From Garra rufa (taxonomy: Eukaryota; Chordata; Actinopteri; Cypriniformes; Cyprinidae): 64,000 bases of DNA. Position numbers and translations under genes: made by a program. Numbering within the stretch: the stretch's first letter is position 1; every line of letters begins with the position of its first letter. Below the pieces are notes generated by a model. It had not been told where the DNA came from and did not search any database. It saw only the letters and a list, made by a program, of their open reading frames with translations. This document shows positions 15,401-30,400 of this stretch, one piece after another. The stretch is from NCBI RefSeq assembly GCF_049309525.1, contig NC_133371.1, forward strand, positions 38,818,035 through 38,882,034, read 5' to 3'.

Positions 15401-18400
15401 CAAATGTTTACGCAGCATATTTTTAGCCACTTGAGGCTGGTGGAGTTTCATAAAGAGATGACCTCACAAGAGGCAACAGCGATGCATCTATGATCCATGC
15501 CACCAAGGATGATAATGACATTATCAGATCACAGACTACAGTAAATGTGGAAAAAATCCAACTTCTACATGAGTGCATGGGCGATCTAAGCAAGCATACC
15601 GTAGCACTAGCACTGCACTGTTACAATGAGCTGGCGTGAATTTGCAGAATGGTAGAGTTGCACAGCTGTACTTAATATTTACTGGCTTTTAGGGAATCGT
15701 TTTTGAAGAATTTATTGACTTGACATCAAAAACTTCAGAGGTAGAGGTTGCTTTGAGGTAGATCTGAGACACTTCACAGATGACGCAGTAGGTTTCACCA
15801 CATGAATGACAGCTTGATAATGAAAGAAAGGAAATCCAAACACGCACACGCACGCACGCACGCACAAATGAAAAAGCGAAAATGAAAAGAAAAAGAAACA
15901 CCACGCTACCTTGCGTTCTGGACAACCATGACTTGGCTGAACCAATCCGGAGATTTGTATGGAATGCAAAGTAAAAGTAGACAGACAAACAGACAACAGT
16001 CAGAGAATCCAAGGAAAGGGTAGACAGAAACCCCTCGAAAAAGTTGAGGCCTGGGTGGAGCTGGCTGTCGGCTTTTAGCGCCAAACAAAGGATCGTTTGG
16101 GCAGGTAATAGGCACTAATCTCATAAACACTGCAGATATGGCCATTAGGAGATTGCAGATATAGCATTACACACCCCAAACTGGTGGAAGCCGTATCGAT
16201 TGTCCTGTCTCCGCAGTCCGAGACACTGAGCTTGATTACTAGGTAGCATGTTAAGAGAGGAAGGCTAAGCTAATAAAAATTGACTTCTCTAAGGAAGATC
16301 TCTTCCACTTTAGCCTTCCAATAAGTCATTTCTGTACTAAAGAGGTCAGGGACTTCTGCCTTTTAGCCCACTGGATATGCAAGTAACATTTTCATTCTGC
16401 CATCCAGTGATTCAGTTTATTGTGAAATATTTTTTACACTTTCAGTCCATTGTAATTATTATGAAATAATTTGTAGAGGGTACAACGGAGCTGAAGGCGC
16501 ACTTGATATTACTTTCTAGTGGTTTTTAGAAAACCAAGCGAAAACAACCACAGGAGCTCTTCCAAAAAAAAAAAAAAAAAGGGGGTAATGGAATTAAATT
16601 AAAAGGAGAAGTTCACTTCTAGAGCAAAAATGTACAGATCCCGTACTCACCTCCTTGTCATCCATGATGTCTTTTTTTCTTCAGTTGTAAAGAAATAATG
16701 TTTTTTAAGGAAAATTTTTTATGGATATTTCTCCATATAGTTGACTTCTATGGTTCCCCTGAGTTTGAACTTCCAAAATGCAGCTTTAAACGTTCCCAAA
16801 TGCGGTTGTAAATATTCGCAACCGAGGAATGAAGGGTGTTATCTAGCAAAATGATCGTTTTGTATAGTTTTTAACCTCAAATGCTCGTCTTGTCTTGCGC
16901 TGCCTGAACTCAGTTTTTCTTTTCCCAGTTCAAGACATTTAGGGTACACTCTTAAAAATAAAGATGCTTTAAAAGGTTCTTCACAGCGATGCCATAGAAG
17001 AACCATTTTTGCTTCCACAAAGAACCATTCAGTCCAAGGTTCTTTAAAGAACCATCCCTTTCTTACCTTTTCATAATCTAAAGAACCTTCTTTCGCCGCA
17101 AAGAACCTTTTGTGACAGAAAGGTTCTTTAGATGTTAAAGCTTCTTTATGGAATCATTTAGACAGAAAGGTTCTTCTAAGGCAAGAGTGTATGTCGAAAA
17201 ACTCCTATCTCATTTTCTCATTACTTCGCTGTTTTACCTTTTTTGTTAAGGGTGTTTGATCTTCTTTGCATGTTCACTTTGCAACCACTGGGTCGGTATA
17301 TCTGCAGCGATGTAGGATGATTTTAAAATGATTTTTGAAGTTGAGGGAGATAATAAGATGAGAGTTTTTCGACATACCCTAACTGTCAACAGGAAAAAAT
17401 AGAGTTCAGGCAGAGCTAGACTAGACGAGCATTTGAGGTTAAAAATATATAAACTGTAATAATAATTAAAAAAAAAAACTAGATAAGACACTTCTTCCTC
17501 GGCTAGGATCATTTAGGCTGCATTTAAACTGCATTTTGGAATTTCAAACTCGGGGCACCACAGAAGTCCACTATATGAAAAAAAAAAAAAATCCTGAAAT
17601 GTTTTTCTCAAAAAGCATAATTTCTTTACGACTGAAGAAAGTAAGACATGAACATCTTGGATGACAAGGGGGTGAGTACATTATTTGTATTTTTTTGTTC
17701 TGGAAGTGAACTTCTCCTTTAAGTCACTCAAGATTCAAGTAACTTAAAAAAAAAAAAAATCAGACAATAAATTAACCACAATTACAACATTTATATATGC
17801 AGACAAGGACAAACATAAAAGTATATTGTAGTCTCTAAATCTTTCATTCTTCACTCTTACTGTCACGTTAACACTCGTGCACACACACAGCCATGTACAC
17901 AGGGATACTCACCCTCTCCCTGGCAAGAGATAGACCTTAACGAAAGGGTCTGTGTATCCGTTGTTTTCTCTAGGTGCGAGGTTTCTTGCTTGTAGCACGT
18001 GAACAATCAGATTGCCCATATTCCTGTCGTAGTTGATTTGAAGCTGAGGGAAAGATAAATTATGAGATATGTAACACGGTAGGCAGTCTATTCAAATTTA
18101 ATTTCACTCTAAAATAAGCACTGGAAAGCTGTGATTTAAATTTAATAAAGCAGTCAATACTGGAGTGAGATGGTAAGGCTGATAGATCATAGTTTTCTAT
18201 TTTTTCTACATGAAATGCATGTTAAAAAAATTTCAAATGATAAAAATATGTTTTTTAAGTGCATTTTTCATTTATTGAAATTAATTCTTAATCATAAACT
18301 TAACAGTAATGGGCGAAAGAACAGCAGAATATTTGTTTTTTTCGCAAAAATCAGATTTTTTTTAACTTCTACACATCAACATTCTGTTCCAATAGATATT

Positions 18401-21400
18401 CTGAAGTTATTTGCATGGTGTTTACATTGTGTTTAGAAAAATTGTATGTGATGATTTATGTGGTTAGATATGTTCAGATATGTAGAAATGGAAATAATCA
18501 CTGTCATCTGTTTTACATGATGCAAACACAGCCCCCCAAAAAACACAATCATATAAATAGCCTGCCTTGTTGGCAGAGTAGTATAGCACATAGTTGTGAT
18601 TTTTTTGGATGCGAATCCACCTTTTGCCGAACTCATTGTTCACTTCTCCCTTTTCATATCACATATCACATCAGAAAGGCATCACTTTCAATAAAAATGA
18701 AGGAAATATTAAAAAAGCGGTAAATAACAGATGTTTATCAGTTAGAGTTAGGGAGGACTTTATTGTCCCAAATTTTAATAAAAATTATAATTTACACAAT
18801 GTACTACAATACTACTAAAGTGCACAATAGTGCACTATCTGCCACTATTTACACTAAGCAGTATAAATAGCATTCTATTATTGCAAAGAAAATACTGCCA
18901 TTTTTACATCGTTTAAATAGAATGTATCACTATAATTTACATTCATTTTAAAATATATTTATGCAGTTTGTCTAAAATTGTTCATTGTACAATTGGTGGA
19001 CACACTCACTTGTATTTCACCAGTGATTGGATGCGGTTGTGGCTTCAGAACCTCTGCTGACTGAAAAACAAAATAATGGAAAATAAATCCCCATCTGCTT
19101 TAAATCTAGTTTGCAGTTCCAAAATGTAGACATTTGATATATGCTCTGTATGCATTATGTGGCATCTTCCTGCACACATTTACACATACTGTTAGGGCTG
19201 GGGAAATAAATCAATGCTCGATTCTGAGATTTTCCAAATAATCACGATTCTCTCTGCAATCGATTCTGAGCTTCGTTTTTAACAGCAGGCACTGCATGCT
19301 TTAGAAACAGCCGTACTCTGCTTGCTTCCTCTCCCTAACAAACGCTTGAACCTAAAATAATCATTCATAAAGTTCGAAAAGAAGCTAATTATAAGGGTAT
19401 TCATAGTGAGCTGTGCTTACATTAATCTTGTGTCATAAAAGTATGCTGAGCAGAGGTGTTATTACATGACTCAGCTGAACGCACTTCTTCGTGAGCATTT
19501 AAGTGTGTGCTATAAACTAGATTTGCGCACCATCTACTGTTAAAAACTAAACTCAGAATCGATTCCAGAGGAAATCGGGATGCATTCAGAATTGATCCAT
19601 CGATATTGCATCAGCTCTACATACAGTACCTTGCTACCATGGCGCTTCTTGTTGATGGAAGGGGACCCGGGTTGCCCAGGGCTGGGGACCCCACTGGAAG
19701 CGGCAGATCCGGTGCCAGAGTGCAAGTGTCCCGCTCTCTCAAGAGCAGACAGCACAGAGGCAGGAGCCTGCTGCTGCGACACCTTCTGCAGCTCTGCAGC
19801 CAGCTGCTTTGGGTCTACACCTGGAGAACGCTGACGCTCACCTACAACACACGTAACAACAGCTACAAACACTCCAACACAAAACATACCCTTTTCAACC
19901 TACCGATCAATATACCTTTTCCATGGTCAGGAGTACAAGAATGTTGATGCACACACACCATACAAACAGGGTTTAAAATCAGTGCTAAGGAAAGCTGTAA
20001 GGAAGTCACAATGTCCAGTTAAAAATAGCAAATTAACTTGTCTTGTTAGCCTAATTGCTTAAGAAGCTACATCTTTGATACCACTGAAATATGTTATTCA
20101 AACATAATTGTAGATTTTGTCTTTGGCCATTCAAGTATTTTGGAGTTTGTGCATTGCGAAGATGGCTGTAGAGTGGACTGACTGATTTGTTTTGGTGTGA
20201 AAAGCTTATTAAAGGCATCAAGCTCATCAAAGGCACACTCACCAGCTCTCAGCTGACTATGGAGCTCCAGTTGTTGAGGGTGTTCTGTGTCGGAGAGCAT
20301 GTTTAGGTCTCTAAACAGCAATCAAGATAACAGATATATTAGCATATTAGCTCAAAGATTAATAACTGTTCTACAGTATATATTTGATAGTTAAATCAAT
20401 AGTTAAATTATTTACTCTTACATAAAGCACCATACTACCATTGTACAGTGAGGGTATTACATAGCAAAACCTTGGTGCTTTTACATAGACCTTACAAAAT
20501 GTTAATTATTTTACCAAAATAAGAGGGATCATACTAAATGCATGTTATTGTTTATTTAGTACTGGCCTGAATATGATATTTAACATAAAAGTTGTTTACA
20601 TATAGTTCACAGGAGAAAATAATAGTTCAATTTATAAAAATGACCCCGTTCAAAAGTTTGCGTCCTCTTGATTCTTAATACTTCTTAATACTTTGTGTGT
20701 GTGTTTAGTGATAGTTGGTCATAAGTCCCTTGTTTCTAGAGGTCCCACAAATTCAATGACTGTATGATTTTGAGATCTTTTCAAACTGAGGACAACTGAG
20801 GGACTCATATGCAACTATTACAGAAGGTTCAAATGCTCAGTGATGCTGCAGAAGGAAAAACAACGCATTAAGAGCTGGGGGGTGAAAACTTCTGAACAAA
20901 ATGAAAATGTCTAAATTTTTCTTATTTTGCCTAAATATATATATATTTTTTATTTCATTTGATTTTCAAATTCAAAAAGTTTTCACCCCTCCTCCCCTGC
21001 TCTTAATGCATATTTTTTTTCCTTTCTGGAGCATCAGTGAGCATTTGAACCTTCTGTAATCATTGCATACTGTATGAGTTCCTTAGTGGTACTCAGTGTG
21101 AGAATATGGATCTCAAAATTATAAAGTCATAGTTGGAAAGGGTTCAAATACACATAAATGCTGGAAAACCAAAGAATTTGTGGGTACCTGAAGGATTTTT
21201 CTGAAGAACAGCGGGCAGTTTAACTGTTCAGGACAAACAAGAGACTCATAAACAACTATCGCTAAACAAAAAAAACACAGCTGTGGATCATTCAGGTGAC
21301 AACACAGTATTAAGAATCAAGGGGATGTAAACTTTTGAACGGGGTCATTTTTATCAATTCAACTATTATTTTCTCTTGTGGACTACATGTAAACATCGAA

Positions 21401-24400
21401 ATATCTTATTCAGGTCAGTACTAAACAAACAATAACATGCATTTTGTATGATCCCTCTGATTTTGGTAAAGTGGTTAACATGAGATTAACATGTGATTTC
21501 TGAAGAATCAAGTGACGCAGAAGACTGGAGTAATGGTTGCTAAAAAATTACTTTGCCACCACAGGAATTAATTACATTTAAAATATATTAAAATACGATG
21601 AAATTTTATCAAATCAATGCAACAGTAGTGTACATGGTAGGCTACTACAATCGTCCATGTTTAACAAAAGCATTGGTTTATGGTACTATTGTTAACTCTT
21701 GAACACTGAATACATTGTTTTAACTTACAGGCGCACACATATTTCTGCCTCTCCATACTGCTGGCCCACAATGCTTTGCACTTCTTCATATGTCTTTCCC
21801 AGCAAAGAGATTCCATTCCACTCCAGAACCTGCATTCCTGAGGAACACAACACATGCCATCAGAAACAATGAGTGATATACATTTATTAGATTAGTGCAC
21901 CTTAGCCAAAAGTAGCAGACTGTTATGGAAAGTATTAAAAAGAGGTGTTGTTTATATAAGTCAAAAGTTTGGTTTCTGTGCACTCTATATTGGGGAAACA
22001 TCAAAAACTACTATGATAGATTCACACATAGATAGACAGATAGACGCTATTGAGAATCCAGAGGGAAAATTCAGGAAAAACAATCACTGCATTAAGTACA
22101 CCCATAAATAACACATACACTTTTTCAATAGCACACTTCCCTGAGCACTTCACTCACTACAAGAAAACAGTACTGGAGCATTGGAGACTGCAAAACAAGT
22201 GCAGAAAATAGAGAGAGAAAAAACTATTTTAAAAGCATCACTGCAAACTCAAGCCCACTTCAGGCCAAACCCCAGGCACTTACACAAATGAAAGCGAGTC
22301 TTCAGATAGGTCTTTTGCATTCGGAGTGCTTCGGCGGCTGATAACAACAGGACATCGTTCAAATGTCTGTTCATCTCTACAAAATCAGTCCCTACAGTTT
22401 CCACTCAAAAACCTCTCAAATGTTCTGCACGTACATCAGTCATATCTCCATATTACTCTGCAAGATTACCACTAAGCCAAAACCATTATTTCAGCTTTGA
22501 AGTTAGTATCTAAATGATTCATGCATAATTGGGAATCAGATTCGGCTCATTTGTTTAAAATACTTTGTGCTATACAAGTGAAGATTTAAAATCATCTTCA
22601 AAGGGGTTTAATGTTAGAAATGGTCTAATATTGAATGTTTCTCATACACTGGCTAAATATGGAAGATCCCTGTTGTATTACATTTATGCATGCATACTTT
22701 GTGTTTCTAAGTTTGCATATGAGTATGCATTGTGCAATTGTGCATTCATTCGACTACTAGCCCGAATAATAATATCGCTACAGCTATCAGATATTAAATC
22801 TGCTCTCTAGCACATTTTCCACTGTGGCAGCAGACGTTATTATACTGTATCAAGGGAAAAGCATACTTAAGATAGAGAACAGATGCTTGTGTAATCTGCC
22901 AGCAGATTGGTTCTTGCATATTTTAGGGATGAAACAAATAAAGATTTGACACTATAAAGGGGACATTTTAATATTAAGAGTCTTTGCTAAAATCACAAGT
23001 TATGAAGGAATAAAAATCAAACAAGCAATGCATGTTCAGGAAGCTGAGCTATTCTCAAGGGGAGCTCATCTAAATTGACACAGCATGCTGAGCCAGCATT
23101 CATCAACAAGGCGAGCAATCATAACACAACAATAGCATCCCGGTTAAAATGAGAAATGGCCTTCTAAATTAGGCACTTTTCCCTTTGAAAGAATAGTGGA
23201 TGCTTAAAATAAATAGTTTTGCTGATGCTTGCTTTTTTGAAACACGACCTAACTGACAAAAACATGAATGTAATTTTTTTTGTAATTTTTGCAACTAACC
23301 ATTGACCTGTGACTATTTAAAGAGAATTAGACAAATTCAGAAGTTCTTACCTTCAACAACTTTTCCCATATGCTCAGCACATCCTCCTGCTGAAACCTTG
23401 GCGATGTAGGCTCCGATCTCTCCGTTGGTCCCTGGAATCTCTTTTCCACCCACGACTCTGATTCCCAGCCCACTCCCTGAAACCAAATGGGTTTAGTTTA
23501 GCTGAAAAATGGCTGAGTAATTCAACCCTAATCAGTGCATATCAGTATCATTTCAAACATGATCTCTTTATCAATACGGCATCCACGAGATTGATTCCAA
23601 TTGTTGTTTTGCTTTTCCTTCCAGTAATTGAATTTGCAGGCCTAATTGACTACATTTCGCTGTGTATCTTGTGGAGTAATTGCTATGAAAACATACCTGA
23701 GACGGTGTGGTCCTTGGGGTCCCTTTGCAGTTTGATGCGAGTGTGTGGGAAGAGGTAATGGCTGCCTTTCATCTGCAAAAACGAAAACAATCCAAAAGAA
23801 TGAACAATGGTTGAAGTTCTAACAGTGTTTTTGCGATAACTGATGTAGTTTGGTGCCCTTTCAAAGATTAGTTTTAGTTTAAGGATTAGTTCACTTCCAG
23901 AATAAAGATTTCCTGATAATTGACTCAACCTCACATCATCCAAAGTGTTCATGTCTTTCTTTCTTCAGTTGAAAAGAAATTAAGGTTTTCGAAGAAAACT
24001 TCAATGGTGGCACAGGTTGAAGGTCCAAATTGCAGTTTCAATGCAGCTTCAAAAGGCTCTACATGATCCTAACCAAGGAATAAGGGTCTTATCTAGCAAT
24101 ACAATCATCATTTTCTAAAAAATAAAATAAATATACCTACTTTTTAACCACAAATGCTCATCTTGCACTAACTCGACCTCACGTGTTACATACACTCTTA
24201 AAAATAAAGGTGCTTAAAAAGGTTCTTCAAGCGATGCCATAGAAGAACCCTTTTTGGTTCCACAAAGAACCATTCAGTCAAAGGTTCTTTAAAGAACCAT
24301 TTCTTTCTTATCTTTTTATAATCTGAAGAACCTTCTTTCGCCACAAAGAATCTTTTGTAAAACAGAAAGGTTCTTCAGATGTTTAAGGTTCTTTATAGAA

Positions 24401-27400
24401 CCATTTAGACACAAAAGGTTCTTCTATGGCATCGTGAAGCACCTTTATTTTTAAGAGTGTACGTACTGTAGGCGGAAGTACTGACCCAGTGTTTACAAAG
24501 CTAAGTGCAAAGAAAGTCAAACACCCTTTACAAATAAAAGGTAAAAAAAAAAAAACGATGTTGGGTGATTTTAAGGTTAGAGAAAACGAGATGGAGTTTT
24601 TCGCCCTACCCTACAATTTTTCAACCGAAGTACAAAGACTTAGAACTAATCCACGGGTGACCTTTCCATCATGATTATGTAATGCGTGAAGTCATGGATG
24701 TGCATTTGTGATTAAAAAGTATTATTATTATTTTATTTTTTTTTAATGACTGATTTTTTCGCTAGATAAGACCCTTATTCCTTGGCTGGGATTGTGTAGA
24801 GACCATTAAAGCTGCACTGAAACTGCAAAAAAAGTCCTGGAATGTGTTCCTCAAAATCCTTAACTTCTTTTCAACTAAAGAAAGAAAGACATAAGCATCT
24901 TGGATGGCATGGGGTGAGTAAATTATCTGGAAAAATTGGTTCTCGAAGTGAACTAGTTCTTTAAAGGGATAGTTCACCCAAAAATGAAAAAAAAAATTGA
25001 TGTTCAGCTGCTTACCCTAACGAAACTCAAACCGTTGCAGTCTTTCAGTCATATAAAGGCAGTCAATGGGATCCACGGCTTTGAGAGTCAAAAAAACACA
25101 CGCAGACAAAACCAAATTAAACCCTGCGTCTCGTGACGATACATTGAGGTTTAAAGACACAAAACAATTGGTCTGTGCAAGAAACTGAACAGTATTTATA
25201 TAATTTTTTATCTCTGATCCACTGCAACTTCCAACTGTCCTGAACGCGTTCACAACAGCCGGAACGTGACGAAAAGCAAGCAACCATAACTTTAGTCAAT
25301 CAGGCTGAAAAGTTGGGAGTCAGTGAAAAGTCAACACTCCAAGATGAATTCGCACAAGCAAACCTAATCTTTTAGTTTTTAATCAGTTGCAACAATCAGG
25401 ATAAGTGCAGGTAACTACCATTTTGAGTAGCTGCCATACCCACAATATCTCTGTGTAAACAAAGAGTGACGTATACGCATGACAGATCGCATGCCAGATC
25501 GCATGCCAAATCACGCGCTGGCTGCTGTGAACGCGCTCAGGACAGTTGAACATTGTGATGGATCAGAGGTAAAAAGTTATATAAATACTGTTCAGTTTAT
25601 TGCACAAACCGATTTTTTTGTGGGTTAAGAGCTGCAGAGTTTATTTTGGTTTTGTCTGTGTATGTTTGTTTGACTCGCAAAGCAGTGGATCCCATTGACT
25701 GCCACTATATGACTGACAGACTGCAACAGTTTGAGTTCTACTGAAGAAACAAAGTCCCCTACATCTTGGATGCCCTGGGGGTAAGCATATGAACATCAAA
25801 TTTTAATTTTTGGGTGAACTACCCCTTTAAGTAGAACATCCAGTTCCTGGAATATCATTCAGATTGTAGGGTTTGCCTTACAGCTTTACAGTATCATTGA
25901 TACTAACCTATGTCATTCTAGAATCAACAAAAGTTTTCCAGGAACACATCTTACTTGGCAAAATCACATTCACCCTCTGGGTACCGCTTTACCTGTCTTC
26001 TCTCTGGCCCGGCTTCTGGTCCACCGCGTCCCTGGCGGGGTTTGTCAAACCAGTCCGTCTCTTCGTGCTGAAGGTGATATGCTAGGAGACAGGAAGAAAG
26101 CATCCACTGTAGCATCACAAATGACAAAACTGGGGCATGTGTCCCACTCCACCACTTTTCTCCCAGACAACCATCCCTTCACCACCCCCATTTGGGGACA
26201 CTTTTTTTTGCTAGAGTGTTTTAACTGACAGTTTGATGGATTTGGGTCAGGGCTTCCAAGAACAATATCTATGTTTCAAAAGGGTTGGACACTAACCTCC
26301 CTTCCACAAGGTCTCAAATCAAGAGCGTTGGTTTAGATAAATGCTAAATGTACTAAGTAGCCTGACCCCAGGGGAAGCAGTGATAGAGGATGGCGAGGGC
26401 AGAAAAAGCAATGATCTGAGACGGTGTGTCGAGGCATGCACACATGAACATGCATGCTGTGTCCCTTTAGGATTGGACTAAGTCATGCTTCGAGAATTCG
26501 ATCGAGAACTGCTGTGGGACCGAACCACGGCAGATTTACTCACATACACACACCATCATACAACAGTGTGATGATGAGATGCCTTACCATATGTCTGATG
26601 ATTAGTACATTTTCTGTTAGTACACTATCTACTAGTTAGCATATACAAGTAAAACGCTACTCAAACCAAACCACAGCGTTTGTTGTACAAAACCAAACTT
26701 TCATGATGCTAAAACGAGTCAGTTTTCAACTACGCCAAAACGGTTTCTTAATCAGTGTTTTCACCTTGTTCTTCAGTCAAAATTTTAAAACATTCTTAAA
26801 GATAAATTTAGTTGAGATGCAAAATTGTGAAGCTATAAAACTAAATCCTTAAAAGCACAAATTTCATTCAGTTTTGTTAGATTCACACTCTTAAAATAAA
26901 GGTCCAAAAAAGGGGGATTTGTAGCGATGCCATAGAAGAACCATTTGTGACCTTCGACCACAAAACCAGTCATAAAGGTCAATTTTATGAAATTGAGATT
27001 TATACATCAATTGATGTATGGTTTGTTAGAATAGGAAAATATTTGGCCGAGATATGACTATTTGAAAATATGAAATCTGATATTGAGAAAATTGTCTTTA
27101 AAGTTGTCCAAATGAAATTCTTAGCCAAGCATTTTAGTAATTCAAAATTAAGTTTACGGTCAGAAATTTACAAAATATCTTCATGGAACATGATATTTAC
27201 TTAATATCCTATCCTAATCAATCATTTTGACCCATGCAATGTATTTTTGGCTATTGCTACAACTATACCTATTGAGAATATATATATAAGACTGGTTTTG
27301 TGGTCCATGGTCACATTTTTGATTTCCCAAAGAGCCTTTCAGTGTACAATTCTTAAAATAAACACCTTTTCTTAAAGAACATTTTAATAATGTGATTCTG

Positions 27401-30400
27401 AAGAACCATTTGTACAATGGAAAGGTTCCATAAAAGGCTCTTTATGGAAACATCAATGCTAATAAAGAACCTATGTTTTTAAGAGTGTAAGAAAAAATAA
27501 TGCAATCAAACATTTCTAAAGATTGCAATTTTGCTGCTCAAGTAAACCGATCTTGTTTAGTCCTAAGAATGTTTAGACATTTTAAATGTAAAAACAAGAC
27601 AAAAATACAAATTAAGACTTTTTGCAGTGTACTTATTCTCACCTACAGAGTTGCTAATATGTATATAGGCCTGCTGCTATAAGCCTCCATTTCAAGTAGT
27701 CTAGCACTTTCTTCAAAGACATTGGGAATTCCTGGAATAATTCATAACTCGAGCTAGGGCAGACATGTCAGCACATACCTAAAATAGATCAGGTGCGCAA
27801 TATCTTCTGTTTTGTTTACTGGGTATTTTGCACAACCTGCAGGTGCCTTGATTACAATACTGTGTAAGCGAAGCATTTTTTATTCATGAGGCAGCACTAC
27901 AGTATTCCACAAATCATCATTTAACTCCTAATAGAGTGAGAAGGAAACTGACAACTAGATTTGTCTCTGCAGGAGTTTTGCAATAAAGAGCTTGACGTGC
28001 TGTCCTTCTGCAAGGAAATGTCACCTTAAATCAACAGTGCCTTCATTTTATTACCTGAGTTAGAGAATGCATTGACCATGGCGAACCTATGGCCTATGGA
28101 AAACTCTGGTCAACGTCTTTCTTTCTAATGACCTTTATCCTGCACCACCAAAACAGCACCTAGTTTTAGGTTAGTGACATTTTGGTGAGGCAAGATAAAT
28201 TGCAAGCGTGATGTTTCTTGTTCTTGTTCTACAAAACTTCTGCCACGGTATCCACACATATGTACTTGTATGTAGACATGTATGTGCCTTGGTTGATATG
28301 ATTAGGCCATGTCAGAGAGGCCTTGAGGAAGTGCAGTGATAATGAACACCAGGATGGGTCTGAGGTGCACCACTGAGAAATGCCCGTCACTCAAGACTAT
28401 GGCACGCATGAAAGTAGGTTTATGCTTAATGATATTTTGAAGGTTGTTGAACAGCAGTTCTCACCTTTCACATTCCAGCTAGGACCTCCAGCTGTAGTGC
28501 AAACATTGTATTTCAGAGAATTCATAGCAAAATTAGCCTTAAAACAGAGCTATGTTTATGTTATATTTGCAGTGCAAGTGGATGATGTACTTTGGCAAAT
28601 GTCTAATTCATGCAATTATCTCATTTTCTAAAATACATAAAGCACACATCATTGTAGTCAATATTTTACTCTAGAGAGGCTTTCAAATACATTCTGCATT
28701 CTGTAAGGTAGTATTTATAAGATGTGCTAAAAGTTTACACAAAGCTATACAAGCAATTATTTCTTTAGCAATACCGGCCCCAGGTTCAAAACCAACTAAG
28801 CTCTATTGACAGCATTTATTTGCAGAAATCACATAAGATATGTTCTAAAGTAAAATGGATGGCTTTAAAACAGCTGTGATTTATTACTTCTGCTTGTTTA
28901 TACAGCTTTTTGAACCTGGAATGTTCCTTTGACTGTAAATATAAGCAAAGACAAATAGGTTGCTTCAGAAACACAAATCATTTCTGATTTTTTTAAGACA
29001 GAGGCTGGGGTCACATCTGTGCAAACCCAGTGAAGCATTTAGTGTTGTAAACCAACATATTTTCAGACTTTGCATTCTGTTCTTCTCAAATAACTTGACA
29101 ATATCACAGTCTAGAGTTGATTTTAAAGTGCTTCTCAATGCTGCTGTCGTATTGGCATTGAGAGTGGCATGAAAGCATAAAGATTAAAAATATATTTCAC
29201 AATGAATTGAATGAATCATTAGATTCATTAGCCAAACCATTTGTGTAATGGTGTCACATATTACCTATAAGACTGACCTTCAAACACTTTAATACCTGAG
29301 GAATACTTGCGTAATGTTCACTTCAATAATAGATATAGTACAAAATATATAAAACACACAGAAAGAGAATTAATAGAATATTCACTGAAAAAAAATATTG
29401 TTCCTTATGTAACATGCAAGATGTTTTTAAATTTCCATTCATAAGCCATGCAAAAAAACTGAAATAGCAATAATTTATTAAGGATGAAAATTGGAAACAC
29501 CAATGACAGACATTAACATTACATGAAGAAAATGTTAAACAAGTGAGTTAAAAGTAGTAGATTCGGAAGTAACGGGAAACTAAGCTCCAGTGAATATATG
29601 TTTGTCATCAAAATTTTAATAATCAATATTAAAAGGGGAAAAGGAGAATTATAAATTCACTACATTAATTTTGTCCAATCAATGTGATAACATACCTGGA
29701 TTTTTCCAATATGATTAATAAAAAACTAGACAAACTAAACCAGGTACTCCCATGAATAAAACATTTTCACAATTCTTTAAATAAATGGCTCAGTATCCCA
29801 TGGTCGCTAGAAAGATAGTGGAAGATACTAGCAGCTAGTGGAAGAATTTATATTCTACTGATCAACTGCATAACTGTTTTTTTCCCTCAAATACAGAACA
29901 AAAGAAGATGATCACAATTCCATTTATATAATTCATAAACAGTGTACTGCCTTTCTAAGATAACCAGTCACTAAATGATTCTGACAGAATTATAGGATGT
30001 TGTAACTTCATAAACTGAAGGCAGATCAGTGTCCTCGTCTACTGCAGGGCTGTGATAAATAGCACAGGCACTGAGTGTATAATGAATTATCTTCTTAATT
30101 GCTTCTTTGTTTATATGTATATGACAGAGCAATAATGGTAAAGGAAACAATCAGTTTCCTTTTGCATGCAAGTAGCATGCAAATTCATTGAGAAAACACA
30201 AGGCAAACTTTTATACATAAAAATCTATTATGTATACATATGTAGATGAGAATTTAAATTTAAGAGGATGACATCATGCAAATGTGACAGTCTGCAATGT
30301 GTAAAGCAAAATTTTGAGACAAAAGATGAAAAGAGTAACGGAAAATGTAACATTTGAATTTACACACAGATATAAATAATGCATTCAGAGCCATAAAAAA

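Noticed and set aside
15689..16084. 131-residue minus-strand ORF and overlapping smaller ones
   Set aside because: They cross intron, microsatellite and the microexon in the wrong frame; only the 27-nt exon fits the C2A domain.
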